From Candidatus Thalassarchaeaceae archaeon (GTDB lineage Archaea > Thermoplasmatota > Poseidoniia > Poseidoniales > Thalassarchaeaceae), in NCBI GenBank assembly GCA_030747475.1, contig JASLKO010000221.1:1-11113 (forward strand): 11,113 nucleotides of DNA, given 5' to 3'. The notes beneath the pieces are model-generated. The model was given only the letters and a program-made list of their open reading frames with translations, ran no database searches and was not told the origin of the DNA. The translations under genes were made by a program, and so were the position numbers. Below are positions 1-8,000 of the stretch, in pieces. Position 1 is the stretch's first letter, and every line of letters starts with the position of its first letter.

Positions 1-1044
1 CCACCACATGTTTTTCCATTCACACTCGCCTATTTCACAGGGTCCAAAGAACACAATGTCAGGATGCGCCAACGTGCACTTGACAACGGCTTGCGCCTGA
101 ATGAATTTGGCCTATTCCCCGTTGATGCAGTTGGTGATCTGAAAGGCATAGAAGCCGCAGAGTATTCTCTCCCTGCAGAAAATGAGAGTGATATCTACAC
201 TCACTTGGACCTTCAATGGGTTGCACCTGAATTGAGGGAAGATTCAGGAGAAATTGAAGCTGCAATCGCAGGAAAATTGCCCGATCTAATGGAACCATCG
301 ATGCTGAAGGGTGCCTTTCACAATCACACGACTGCTTCTGACGGGACTGCATCGCTTAGCCAAATGGCTGAAGCCGCTCAAAATCTCGGTTGGGAGTTTC
401 TCGGCATTGCTGACCACAGTCAAATTCTGCAAATTGCAAGTGGATTAAGCCCAGAGGAATTGGTCTCACAATCAGAAGAAATCAGAACATTGAATGAAAA
501 TTGGGCAGACAAAGGGACTGATTTTCGCTTGTTCCATGGAAATGAATGTGATATTCTGCCCGATGGAGGTTTAGATTACTCCGATGAAGAACGAAGTGTC
601 CTCGATCATGTTGTTGGCAGTGTTCACCAATTGCCGACATGGGTAAAGCGGGATGAGGATGAAAATACAGAGGCACTCATTACGGCCATTGAAAATCCAT
701 CATTTACAATTCTTGGCCACCCAACAGGGAGAATTTTGGGGGGCAGAGATGGATTTGCTGTGGACCTTCATGCAGTATTACGCCGAATGGGTGAACTCAA
801 TGCAGAAGGTGAATTGAAAGTTGTGGAAATCAATGCCAGCCCCTACCGTTTGGATTTGGATTGGAGATTTTGTCGCTATGCAAAGGAACAGGGTGTGCCC
901 ATTTCAATCAATCCAGATGCGCACAGCCCCCAAGGACTGAAAGATGTCTGGTTTGGCGCTCAAATTGCGAGGAAGGGTTGGCTCGAACAGACCGATATCC
1001 TCAACTGCCGAAGCGGCGCGGACTTGGAACAATTACTCTGGTGA
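1..1044 (+). CDS. polX: DNA polymerase X family protein, C-terminal part with PHP nuclease domain (5' end outside window)
   Basis: The frame is open from base 1, so the gene begins left of the window and the ATG at 64 is internal. The first codons read FTGSKEHNVRMRQRALDNGL, the end of the family X polymerase domain, followed by NEFGLF and a PELREDSGEIEAA segment typical of the linker in bacterial and archaeal PolX. From about visible residue 102 the PHP domain follows, with its metal ligands in order: HNH (107-109) with SDG, ADHS, HGNE, GSVH, GHP and a late DAHS. All expected PHP motifs appear intact. In characterised PolX proteins this domain is a metal-dependent 3'-5' exonuclease and phosphatase, acting with the gap-filling polymerase in base-excision repair. 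The polymerase active site lies outside the window and cannot be judged. The gene is followed after four bases by small membrane protein genes and then nth, so a repair operon is likely. Confidence 0.93.
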   Translation, partial: PPHVFPFTLAYFTGSKEHNVRMRQRALDNGLRLNEFGLFPVDAVGDLKGIEAAEYSLPAENESDIYTHLDLQWVAPELREDSGEIEAAIAGKLPDLMEPSMLKGAFHNHTTASDGTASLSQMAEAAQNLGWEFLGIADHSQILQIASGLSPEELVSQSEEIRTLNENWADKGTDFRLFHGNECDILPDGGLDYSDEERSVLDHVVGSVHQLPTWVKRDEDENTEALITAIENPSFTILGHPTGRILGGRDGFAVDLHAVLRRMGELNAEGELKVVEINASPYRLDLDWRFCRYAKEQGVPISINPDAHSPQGLKDVWFGAQIARKGWLEQTDILNCRSGADLEQLLW

Positions 1045-1048
1045 TCAC

Positions 1049-1255
1049 ATGCGAGCGGAGATTGTAGCACTCATTCTGCGGGCCGGACTGGTGGCCGGGG
1101 CGGCTTTTCTATTCCTATTTCTGTGGTATGGAACGGGTGCAGAACGTTCACCTGTCGGTCTGATGATTGGCCTTACAATTGCCGGTTTGACCAGTCTTTG
1201 GTGGGTTGAAATGCAAATCAGAAAAGTGCTGAAAAAAGCAGAGGGGGGCGATTAA
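1049..1255 (+). CDS. Small two-helix membrane protein
   Basis: This predicted 68-residue protein is not one I recognise. The start at ATG 1049 is chosen because GGTGATC, a good match to the archaeal anti-Shine-Dalgarno end, lies just before it and because it follows the polymerase stop by four bases; the same frame is open further upstream but overlaps polX. Two hydrophobic segments (about residues 6-28 and 36-53) are separated by a short polar loop (GTGAERSP), and the C terminus is basic then acidic (QIRKVLKKAEGGD), so both ends may face the cytoplasm. The next small membrane gene begins directly after its TAA stop. Its tight placement between polX and nth says co-transcription, not function. 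No cysteine pairs or catalytic motifs are visible. Confidence 0.7.
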   Translation: MRAEIVALILRAGLVAGAAFLFLFLWYGTGAERSPVGLMIGLTIAGLTSLWWVEMQIRKVLKKAEGGD

Positions 1256-1462
1256 TTGGGATTCGCTAAGGCAATGATATTCGGTGCGTTTGCAATGTTC
1301 CCTGGCATGATATTGGCATTGATTGGTTGGCACATCATCGGAAAGCCCGATGAGTGGGGCAACCTCCAAATCGTCGCCTGTTACGGGCCATTCTTTGGAA
1401 GTATAGTCGTTGGTATTTGGCTCGGAATGAAGAATGATTTGGATGTGGAGCTGGAAACATGA
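1256..1462 (+). CDS. Small two-helix membrane protein
   Basis: A predicted 68-residue hydrophobic protein, unrecognised. The longest start is a TTG at 1256 abutting the upstream TAA, preceded by a purine-rich GAGGGGGG; an ATG at 1274 would give 62 residues but has no ribosome site, so the TTG is preferred with reserve. Two membrane segments are visible (about 5-28 and 37-58) joined by a loop with GKPDEWGN, and the tail is acidic (KNDLDVELET). It resembles its upstream neighbour in size and architecture but I see no convincing sequence similarity. Its TGA overlaps the ATG of nth in ATGA, which implies translational coupling. The pair could form a small membrane complex, but that is only inferred from adjacency. 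Confidence 0.65.
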   Translation: MGFAKAMIFGAFAMFPGMILALIGWHIIGKPDEWGNLQIVACYGPFFGSIVVGIWLGMKNDLDVELET

Positions 1463-2103
1463 ATCGAGCCGATAAGGCACTAAAGATTGGAGAAATGTTG
1501 GATGAATTGTATCCCACAACTCCAGTTCCATTGAATCATTCAAGCGCCTATACCCTATTGGTTGCTGTGATGCTCTCAGCACAAACCACTGACAAAAAAG
1601 TCAACGAGGTCACCCCCGCGCTATTTGCAAAGGCCAGTACACCTGAACAAATGTCCAAATTAGATGTTGACACGATTCAAGCATTGATTCGTGAAATCGG
1701 TTTGGCGCCGACCAAGGCCAAGAATTTGCGAAAAATGGGTCAGCAATTGGTCGAAGGGCATGGCATGCGTGCTGACTGGGATTATTTGGAAAGCCTAGCA
1801 GGAGTCGGTCACAAAACAGCTAGCGTTGTCATGGCACAATGGTACGGAATCCCTGCATTTCCAGTTGACACACACATCCACAGACTCGCTGCTCGTTGGG
1901 GTTTGTCCAAGGCAAAAAATGTTGAACAAACCGAGCGTGATCTGAAAATACTCTGGCCTGAAGATACATGGAACAAGCGCCATTTGCAAATCATCTTCTT
2001 TGGCCGAGAGTTTTGTCCGGCTCGAAATCACAACTTGTCTCAATGCCAAATTTGTTCATGGGCTGCGACACAAAAGCGGATCCGAGAAGAAATGCGGGGC
2101 TGA
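1459..2103 (+). CDS. nth: Endonuclease III, DNA glycosylase/AP lyase with depleted iron-sulfur loop
   Basis: A 214-residue protein, the usual endonuclease III length, which removes oxidised pyrimidines from DNA and cleaves the abasic strand. The start ATG 1459 has a GGAG site eight bases upstream. Seen: MLSAQTTDKKVN near residues 38-49; the helix-hairpin-helix LAGVGHKTASVV with the catalytic lysine K119; and FPVDTHIHRLAARWGL with the catalytic aspartate D137, aligned with K120 and D138 of the E. coli enzyme. The C-terminal loop that normally binds [4Fe-4S] through C-x6-C-x2-C-x5-C is altered: only C186, C196 and C199 exist (C-x9-C-x2-C), the protein has no other cysteine, and the chain ends 15 residues later. 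The cluster is therefore probably lost or needs an outside ligand. Clusterless relatives such as yeast Ntg1 are active, so glycosylase function is still expected. It sits in a repair-themed operon with polX. Confidence 0.95.
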   Translation: MNRADKALKIGEMLDELYPTTPVPLNHSSAYTLLVAVMLSAQTTDKKVNEVTPALFAKASTPEQMSKLDVDTIQALIREIGLAPTKAKNLRKMGQQLVEGHGMRADWDYLESLAGVGHKTASVVMAQWYGIPAFPVDTHIHRLAARWGLSKAKNVEQTERDLKILWPEDTWNKRHLQIIFFGREFCPARNHNLSQCQICSWAATQKRIREEMRG

Positions 2104-2106
2104 ACA

Positions 2107-2691
2107 ATGGATATCTTCGACGGAAGGATTTCTTCCTGTGGTTTCTCCAGTGGAGATCGAATCGTCATTGGCGATTGGGAAAAATCACCACTGGGACCAT
2201 TTACGAATGTAATGTGGGCCAAACCAGACGGCACTCGTGTTCTGTTAACACCTTCACAAAAACATGGGGACTATGTGTCTTCATTGTATAATTTCGAAGA
2301 GGTTCATATTGTTCCCCTCGAAACAATCCGAGGGAAGCGAAGCATGGAAGTGAATGCTGGACAGCTCAATGTTTCCCTAGAATGGCAAAGGGGATTTGGG
2401 GTCCCATTCAATCGTCCGCGTTGGTTTATTGCAACCATTGAACAAGTGGTTGCTAGGTTGTTGTTTGGAACCAAAACATTTGGTCGGACATGCAATGGTT
2501 TACGAGAATGGTATTGTGTACGTAGTTTATCGAAAATCAACATCGCCAATGCATCATGGGACGGGGGAGGTTTCGGTTCAAAATCCAACTTTGAAATTAC
2601 GGCTTGTTTCGGTTTTAGTGAACCACCAAAGAAGCCCTCTTCTGTTCGCGTGCGATCCATGATTGAGAGCAATGACAAGCGTCGGGTTTGA
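2107..2691 (+). CDS. Uncharacterised conserved-looking 194-residue protein
   Basis: A predicted soluble protein starting three bases after the nth stop and ending at the base before the peroxiredoxin start, so firmly within the operon. I do not recognise a named domain. The N-terminal region has an alternating beta pattern (DGRISSCGFSSGDRIVIGDW, then SPLGPFTNVMWAKPDGTRVLL) suggestive of a small beta-barrel or sandwich; the middle has FNRPRWFIATIEQVVARLLFG and then KTFGRTCNGLREWYCVRSL; the C-terminal part holds FGFSEPPKKPSSVRVRSMIE. No signal peptide or membrane segment is evident. From memory the pattern (S-DRIV-G-W-SP-G-F-DVM...-G-REWY) resembles uncharacterised actinobacterial proteins, which would suggest an old inter-domain transfer, but I cannot verify this. 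No catalytic motif is identifiable and no function is proposed. Confidence 0.8.
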   Translation: MDIFDGRISSCGFSSGDRIVIGDWEKSPLGPFTNVMWAKPDGTRVLLTPSQKHGDYVSSLYNFEEVHIVPLETIRGKRSMEVNAGQLNVSLEWQRGFGVPFNRPRWFIATIEQVVARLLFGTKTFGRTCNGLREWYCVRSLSKINIANASWDGGGFGSKSNFEITACFGFSEPPKKPSSVRVRSMIESNDKRRV

Positions 2692-3198
2692 ATGTCGGAA
2701 TCGGTTCGGTGCTTCATGGGCCATGCAGTCACGTTGGAAGATGGAATGAAAGCACCTCTCTTTTCAGCAGAGGATAGCGCAGGCAATGCATGGAATTTGA
2801 GTGATCTACTCGCACAAGGAAAGCGAGTGGTGTTGTACTTCTATCCAAAGGATTCCACACCAGGATGTACGACACAAGCTTGCGATTTCCGCGACAATAT
2901 GAACACGCTAAGTTCGGCGGATGTCGCCGTTTTTGGAGTCTCAAAAGACAGTGTGAAATCACATCAGAAATTTACTGAAAAACAGGAGTTGAATTTCCCC
3001 TTATTGATGGATACAGAGGGAGATCTATTGGAGCAGTATGGCGTTTGGCGAGAAAAGAAAAACTACGGTCGAACATACATGGGCATCTCACGTTCTACCT
3101 TTGTTATCGAGGCGGATGGAACGTTGTCTTTGGCAAAATATGGTGTCAAGGCAAAGGGACATGTCGCTCGAATCCTAGCCCACCTTGAGTTGGAGTGA
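2692..3198 (+). CDS. bcp: Thioredoxin-dependent peroxiredoxin, PrxQ/Bcp type
   Basis: A 168-residue thiol peroxidase of the atypical 2-Cys PrxQ/Bcp class, which reduces hydrogen peroxide and organic peroxides in the cytoplasm and is recycled by thioredoxin-like partners. Seen: the N-terminal KAPLFSAEDSAGN segment, the strand VVLYFYPKD, then the active-site pattern P52-xxx-T56-xx-C59 with peroxidatic C59 and the resolving cysteine C64 five residues on (CTTQAC), which is the PrxQ signature. R134 in the GISRSTFVI segment fits the conserved active-site arginine. The core normally starts about ten residues before KAPLF, so the first eight residues from ATG 2692 may be extra and the ATG at 2716 is an alternative start. 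The stop overlaps the upstream edge of the acetyltransferase reading frame. Its position after polX and nth fits an oxidative damage theme. Confidence 0.95.
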   Translation: MSESVRCFMGHAVTLEDGMKAPLFSAEDSAGNAWNLSDLLAQGKRVVLYFYPKDSTPGCTTQACDFRDNMNTLSSADVAVFGVSKDSVKSHQKFTEKQELNFPLLMDTEGDLLEQYGVWREKKNYGRTYMGISRSTFVIEADGTLSLAKYGVKAKGHVARILAHLELE

Positions 3199-3203
3199 AA
3201 ACG

Positions 3204-3662
3204 ATGGAAGGTGGGGAACGAATCGATTTGGCTTCTGGTTCGGTTGCTTGGGGGCCCTGCCACATTGGAACAAACGTTGTCATTGGTGCCGATGTTAGTA
3301 TTGGTTGCTTGGCCCATGTGGGTCGAGATGTCTCAATTGGAGAGGGGTCTAGGATTCAAGGTGGAGCCTATATCGCAGATGGAACCACAGTAAAAGAAGG
3401 CGTATTTATTGGCCCAAATGCAACCATTCTAAATGACAAATATCCGCCATCTAGAGACTCAAATAAATGGGAATTTGTGACAATTGAAGAAGGGGCCGTT
3501 ATTGGAGGGGGGGCAACTATTTTGCCCGGAATTCGAATTGGAACACAGGCTGTTGTCGCAGCGGGTGCTGTGTTGACCAAAGACATCCCAGCCGGAGAAG
3601 TTTGGGTGGGGAACCCTGCAATGTTCCACATGCATCGAAGTGAATATGAGGGGGCGCGTTGA
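3204..3662 (+). CDS. Left-handed beta-helix (hexapeptide repeat) N-acetyltransferase, WbpD/WlbB-like
   Basis: A predicted 152-residue protein built almost wholly of hexapeptide repeats (I/V-G-x-x-V/A-x), such as HIGTNVVIGADVSIG, HVGRDVSIGEGSRI and AVIGGGATILPGIRIG, which fold as a left-handed parallel beta-helix and act as trimers using acetyl-CoA. The segment VFIGPNATILNDKYP and the ending AGEVWVGNPA closely resemble the family that acetylates UDP-3-amino sugar uronates (WbpD/WlbB) and related nucleotide-sugar acetyltransferases for surface glycans. ATG 3204 is chosen because GGAG lies eight bases upstream; a GTG at 3195 would add three residues and overlap the peroxiredoxin stop. No other sugar-nucleotide gene is in the window, so the substrate stays open. 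The TGA stop shares its last base with the ATG of the flavin protein. Confidence 0.88.
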   Translation: MEGGERIDLASGSVAWGPCHIGTNVVIGADVSIGCLAHVGRDVSIGEGSRIQGGAYIADGTTVKEGVFIGPNATILNDKYPPSRDSNKWEFVTIEEGAVIGGGATILPGIRIGTQAVVAAGAVLTKDIPAGEVWVGNPAMFHMHRSEYEGAR

Positions 3663-4531
3663 TGAGCAAAGAAGCAGTCTGCGATTTCCTACGCCGATGT
3701 GTCTTGTACGCGGATGCTAGCATCAACCGTAAAAAAAACCGTGAAGAGGACGCAACTGAGATTCAAAGGTGGGCCGCCTATCGAGATTTTACAGCTTATG
3801 CGTTGTCTGAAGTAGAGAGAGGTGAACTGGATGATTGGTTTGAAACAGATGGAGAGGAAGGTCGGAAACGGCCAAACTTCCTTGGTGAACCAATGGGTGA
3901 CGATGTTCGAAATATCGATGTTGACATGTTAGAGCACCCTGAAAGAAGCGCATGGTTGTCTACATTGGTCGCACCAAGACCTGTCCTATTGCTTTCCACC
4001 GTCAATGCGGATGGTGTCGAAAACCTTTGTCCGGTCACCAGTGTTTCAGTGTTGGCGAATACACCTCCATTACTCGGCGTATCATTGAGCCAAGATCGAA
4101 ATGGGCGTCCTCGCGACACGTTGGTCAACCTTCGAAATGGATCAAAGGTCAGTGCCATGGTCCTTCCAGGGACATGGGATGCATCCTTGGTGGTCAACGA
4201 GACCGCGGAATCGATTCCACCAGAGAGGAGTGAATGGGACAACCTAGATGATTCGGTTGATTCACCAAATGGATATCCCCCCTATCATCCAATTTCAGCT
4301 GCAGTACTCGAATGCGAAGTTGTAGAATTGCATCCATTGCCCGATTCAGTTGCGACTTTGGCAATATTGAGGATTCGGAATATTTTGAGACCTGATGTCG
4401 GCACAAAAAGGGACATGCCGCCTGACCCTGAAACTTGGAGGCCATTGTTGGCACAATTTGGATGGGACAGATTGACCAGTGGACCGGATGGGTCATCATG
4501 GTCTTTTGAAGTTCGAGGCTATCGAAATTAA
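3662..4531 (+). CDS. Flavin reductase-like FMN-binding split-barrel protein with extra N-terminal region
   Basis: A 289-residue protein. Residues about 95-287 match the flavin reductase-like split-barrel family that binds FMN: APRPVLLLSTVNADGVENL, then PVTSVSVLANTPPLLGVSL, and the typical RPRDTLVNLRNG and WDASLVVNETAESIPP stretches, where family members read KDT-NI---- and N-V. Such proteins reduce flavin with NAD(P)H or carry FMN as an oxidoreductase; the partner cannot be told. The first ~90 residues are unusual: a charged, helix-rich segment (KKNREEDATEIQRW, then AYALSEVERGELDDWF) with no recognised domain, possibly a helical interaction module. ATG 3662 is chosen over the TTG at 3659 because GAGGGG lies seven bases upstream. 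It is the last gene of the + operon and its stop overlaps that of sepF on the other strand. Confidence 0.88.
   Translation: MSKEAVCDFLRRCVLYADASINRKKNREEDATEIQRWAAYRDFTAYALSEVERGELDDWFETDGEEGRKRPNFLGEPMGDDVRNIDVDMLEHPERSAWLSTLVAPRPVLLLSTVNADGVENLCPVTSVSVLANTPPLLGVSLSQDRNGRPRDTLVNLRNGSKVSAMVLPGTWDASLVVNETAESIPPERSEWDNLDDSVDSPNGYPPYHPISAAVLECEVVELHPLPDSVATLAILRIRNILRPDVGTKRDMPPDPETWRPLLAQFGWDRLTSGPDGSSWSFEVRGYRN
4528..4531. other. Convergent stop-codon overlap in TTAA
   Basis: The palindrome TTAA holds the TAA stops of the flavin protein gene (+, 4529-4531) and sepF (-, 4530-4528). Neither strand has a T-tract in the first tens of bases past its stop, so transcripts of the two operons probably overlap inside the opposing gene. 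Confidence 0.9.
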
Positions 4532-5055
4532 TCAAGGATTGAATTGCCACCCAGTTCATGGGTTTCAGTGTCAATACGTGACCCCCTTCCTGGAACCAGT
4601 AACAATCGGTTTGAATCATCCAGAGCAAACACTGGAAGGCCACCATAATTGGCCATGTCTTGGACCTGACGAGAGAGAGCACTTCGTTGACTATCCATGT
4701 GCGCAAGGCTGCTCATATCGACAATGCAAATGTCGCCTTGATGGAGCCTGGCTGACATGGCATCTAGGGGCAAGCGATGCATCTCATCTGGCCGAACATA
4801 TCGCAATCCACGTTGAGGTAAACCTTGTTTGGAAGCAGCCCATTCAAGCCATCGCTTTGAACCTAGGTCATGGAACTTCAATTCACCAACAGACTTACGT
4901 TTCGCTTTGCGAATCGGACGAGGGATGTGAATGGGGTCACCCGTCACTTCAACCGGTTCAGGGTCAGCAATAGCAACATCTGAATCGATCGGGTCAACCG
5001 AGGCCATCTCAGGCAATTCGGGCAGGCCAAACAAGTTGTACAACCGTTTGCGCAT
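4528..5055 (-). CDS. sepF: Archaeal SepF, FtsZ membrane anchor
   Basis: A 175-residue protein. The C-terminal region (about residues 84-156) carries the SepF/DUF552-like pattern as found in archaea: RYVRPDEMHRL, then LHQGDICIVDMSSLAHMDSQ, a helix, and GLPVFALDDSNRLLLVPG. Archaeal SepF dimerises through this fold and tethers FtsZ to the membrane at the division site. The N terminus MRKRLYNLFGL is a short basic, hydrophobic segment suited to the membrane-targeting helix SepF uses, followed by an acidic, proline-rich linker (about 12-50) and a KRK cluster. The start at 5055 is nine bases after the stop of the PKD surface protein, with only a weak ribosome site and no TATA box, so it is probably read from the PKD transcript. 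Length is within the range of archaeal SepF with a long linker. Assignment rests on motif memory, not on a search. Confidence 0.78.
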   Translation of the reverse strand: MRKRLYNLFGLPELPEMASVDPIDSDVAIADPEPVEVTGDPIHIPRPIRKAKRKSVGELKFHDLGSKRWLEWAASKQGLPQRGLRYVRPDEMHRLPLDAMSARLHQGDICIVDMSSLAHMDSQRSALSRQVQDMANYGGLPVFALDDSNRLLLVPGRGSRIDTETHELGGNSILD

Positions 5056-5064
5056 GAACGTCGC

Positions 5065-8000
5065 TCAGAAGTCTAGGTCCAAGTCATCTTCGGCGAAAGT
5101 CGGGGTTGGAGCAGGGGTTTCTACCACTGTTGGTGCCGGCTGAGATTCAGCTTGTTGTGAAAGCCACTGTGCACCGTAGTGCTCCCATTGTTCCATCGTC
5201 CACCCAGGTGGCAATCCTTCAGCAGGCACTGGAGGAGTGCCTACACTTGGTACTGGTTCAGCAACCGGAGCGGGAGTTGTAGCGACTGGAGCAGCAAACA
5301 TGGTTGAATTGGGTGCTGCCATGGGTGCCTCTTGCTCAACTTCCATCATTGGAGATGCTTGGTCCCAAGGGTCACCTGTATTTTTCCCACGCAGTGAAGT
5401 CCATGCGAGGACGCCCAAAAGTCCAGCCAAAACAAGTCCCAGAAGAATCACAATTGTCGATACCAGACTATTGCCGCCTCCAAAGAAGCCAAGGAATCCA
5501 CTTTCATCTTCCATGACTGTCACTGTGAAATCCTTGGTTGAACTATCAACTTCATCCGAAACCATCAGGCGAACGCCGCGTTCACCGGGCTTGTCGAATT
5601 TAATCCAAATCTCCATTCCAATTTCATCGATGTCATTGGCAGGGTCTGTATCACCATCTGAATCAACAGATGTGTCCAAATCCCATCGGTAAACCAAGTT
5701 GGGTTGGTCGCTTGGTGTATCGGTGGAAAGGTTCCCCGAAAGGCCGAACATTTCACCCTCTGTCGGTGTGGGGTTACTAAACCAAATTTCGGCTACAGGT
5801 GGGCGATTACGGACGGTGAAATTAACGGTGGTTGATGTTCGCTCTCCATCATCGTCGGTGACATGGAAAATCGCAGGGTATGTGCCTGACTCAGCCCACT
5901 TGTGATTGATGGTTGGTCCAACCACATCACAGTCATCATCAGAACTTCCTTCTTGATCTAAATTGATGAAAGGATCGAGATCCCAACATGCAACCAAACT
6001 GTCCATATCACTTGCACTGTCGGAGTATTCTAGAGTGAAAAGAGCTCTACCATCCTCCCACAGTGGCAGAGGGTTCTCGTACGGTTCAATTATCGGTGCG
6101 ACATTGTGTACCATGACCCAACCACTGACTGTTCCACTGGTCTCCCCATCATCATCGAAAGCCTGCATCACAATCACGTGAGGACCTTTGGTTGACCAAC
6201 TGACCGGTACAACTGAATTGGGGCCATCTGTAGTTTCAAACCAACTTGGATCCACTTGTGAGTCCGGTTGCCATTCCCAATGAATGGTCGGCATATCATT
6301 CGGTGAATCTTCGACAAAGCCAAGCAATTCCAACGACTGATCTTCATCAACGTGCCAAACTTGCATGTTGTTTGCTTCAAGAATAGTATTGGTCTCAACA
6401 TCTCTCAGCTGAATCGAACCATTGTATGGTGCGATATTGGTGACCGTGATACTGTGGCTGGCCATGGTGACTGCAAAGTCATCGTCAATGGCTCGGAAAT
6501 CCATCGTAAATGTCCCTTCGACTTCTGGTATTACCGTGCATACCTGTGTGATTAATCCTTCAGCACAATCGTACGGTTGCCCATTTGGAGCATCCGGTGG
6601 CATCCATAACATGTCGAATGGAGCCTCTGGAGTGACTGTATCGATATCGCTACTATCTTGAGCGTTAAAGGTCACTTGCTCTCCAACCTTGACCGAAGTA
6701 ACACTCGACGCAAGATTGACCACAGCAGGTCGATTGTTCACAATTGCCAAAACGGATGTTCGATCGACATCACCCTCATCATCGACAACGGTGAGATTGA
6801 CGACAAATTCACCATCATCTTCCCAGACATCTTCTAGGATACAATTTGTCGAGGTGTGGGATTCAATGGATCCATTTTCTCTTTCAACATCGAATAAGCA
6901 AATGATAGTGCCACCATCTGAATCTGTCGACATCGATGCATCGATGACAATCGTGTCGAAAGTTGATTTTGGAATCATGTTCGAGATTGTTGCGGTTGGC
7001 AAGCGACCAACAAAGAGTGAAAATGAGCCTTGATTGTTCGAACGGTCTGCATCTGCTGTGACACTTTGTGTTGGGTCAACAACAAACTGCACCTGAACGT
7101 TGCCTACATTTTGTGATGCGGGGACAATCCATGACACATCTGCGGTAAAGACACCGAGCGCGGGCAAGGATGGGACACTGACTTGACTGGTCGACCCATC
7201 TGGTGCCTGAATTTCCAACGTTGTTGGTGGAGATGAAAGTATGCCCCGATTTTGGACTGGAACACTAAACACAAGTTCATCAGCAGGAATCGCATTGTAA
7301 CCAGTAATCGAGTTGAGTTGTTGCGAAACACCATCACGAGTACGTGTTACAGAAACACCACTGCTGACCGCTGCAAGATCGATTTCCACCAAATTTTCGT
7401 CCAATGTAATGGTTGAAACACCAATTTCATCGGTAGATGGAATCCAAGCAATGACTCCATGGCTTGCATAATCATCACTAGATGGAGATGGATCTAAACT
7501 GTGGCCCGTATCAAATTCAAGATAGGCACTGCCGTTTGCGGCGGTGGTCACCGTCCGAATATCTTCTTCAATCTCATAACGGAATTCTACGGCTTGGTTG
7601 GCCACAGGCTGCCCATTGGAATTGGTCACGTTGACCCATACGCCAAGGTCAACATCAAGGGGCCAAGCCGGGAAGGAGAGATCGACGTCAATTTCGTGGA
7701 CACGAGAGACGGGGTTATACTGATTGAGTCTGAAATCAATATCGGCCCCAACATCGATGGTCTGATGCCACCAAGCGTCATTTCCGGCATTGTCACACCA
7801 CCATCGATATCCGTTGATGGCCCCTGAACTGGAATTGAACGCCGTGACATTGTATGAATTTGAACAACCTGAATAGGCGACCCCAGGGTCACCCGATCCA
7901 ACGATTTCAAAACGCTCAGTGGTGGATTCTGTACTGTCTTCTGGCAAAGCAAACAAATTGTCGTAAACATCTCCTGACCAAGAAGTCGAGGTAGTGGTTT

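Noticed and set aside
64..66. ATG at 64 as the start of a 326-residue PHP protein
   Set aside because: The frame is open to base 1 and the upstream codons encode the conserved end of the PolX polymerase domain, so the ATG is internal.
4479..4973. Open frames opposite sepF and the PKD gene (4479-4973, 5237-5692, 7501-7827 and others)
   Set aside because: They oppose clearly coding genes, show no domain logic and have Ser/Thr/Arg-rich composition typical of antisense frames.
4934..7894. Further GGTCACC/GGTCACCC copies (for example near 4934, 5368, 7887 and 8223) as dispersed operators
   Set aside because: They are single half-sites or lie inside coding sequence as Gly-Asp codons, and none forms the long dyad seen at 8615.
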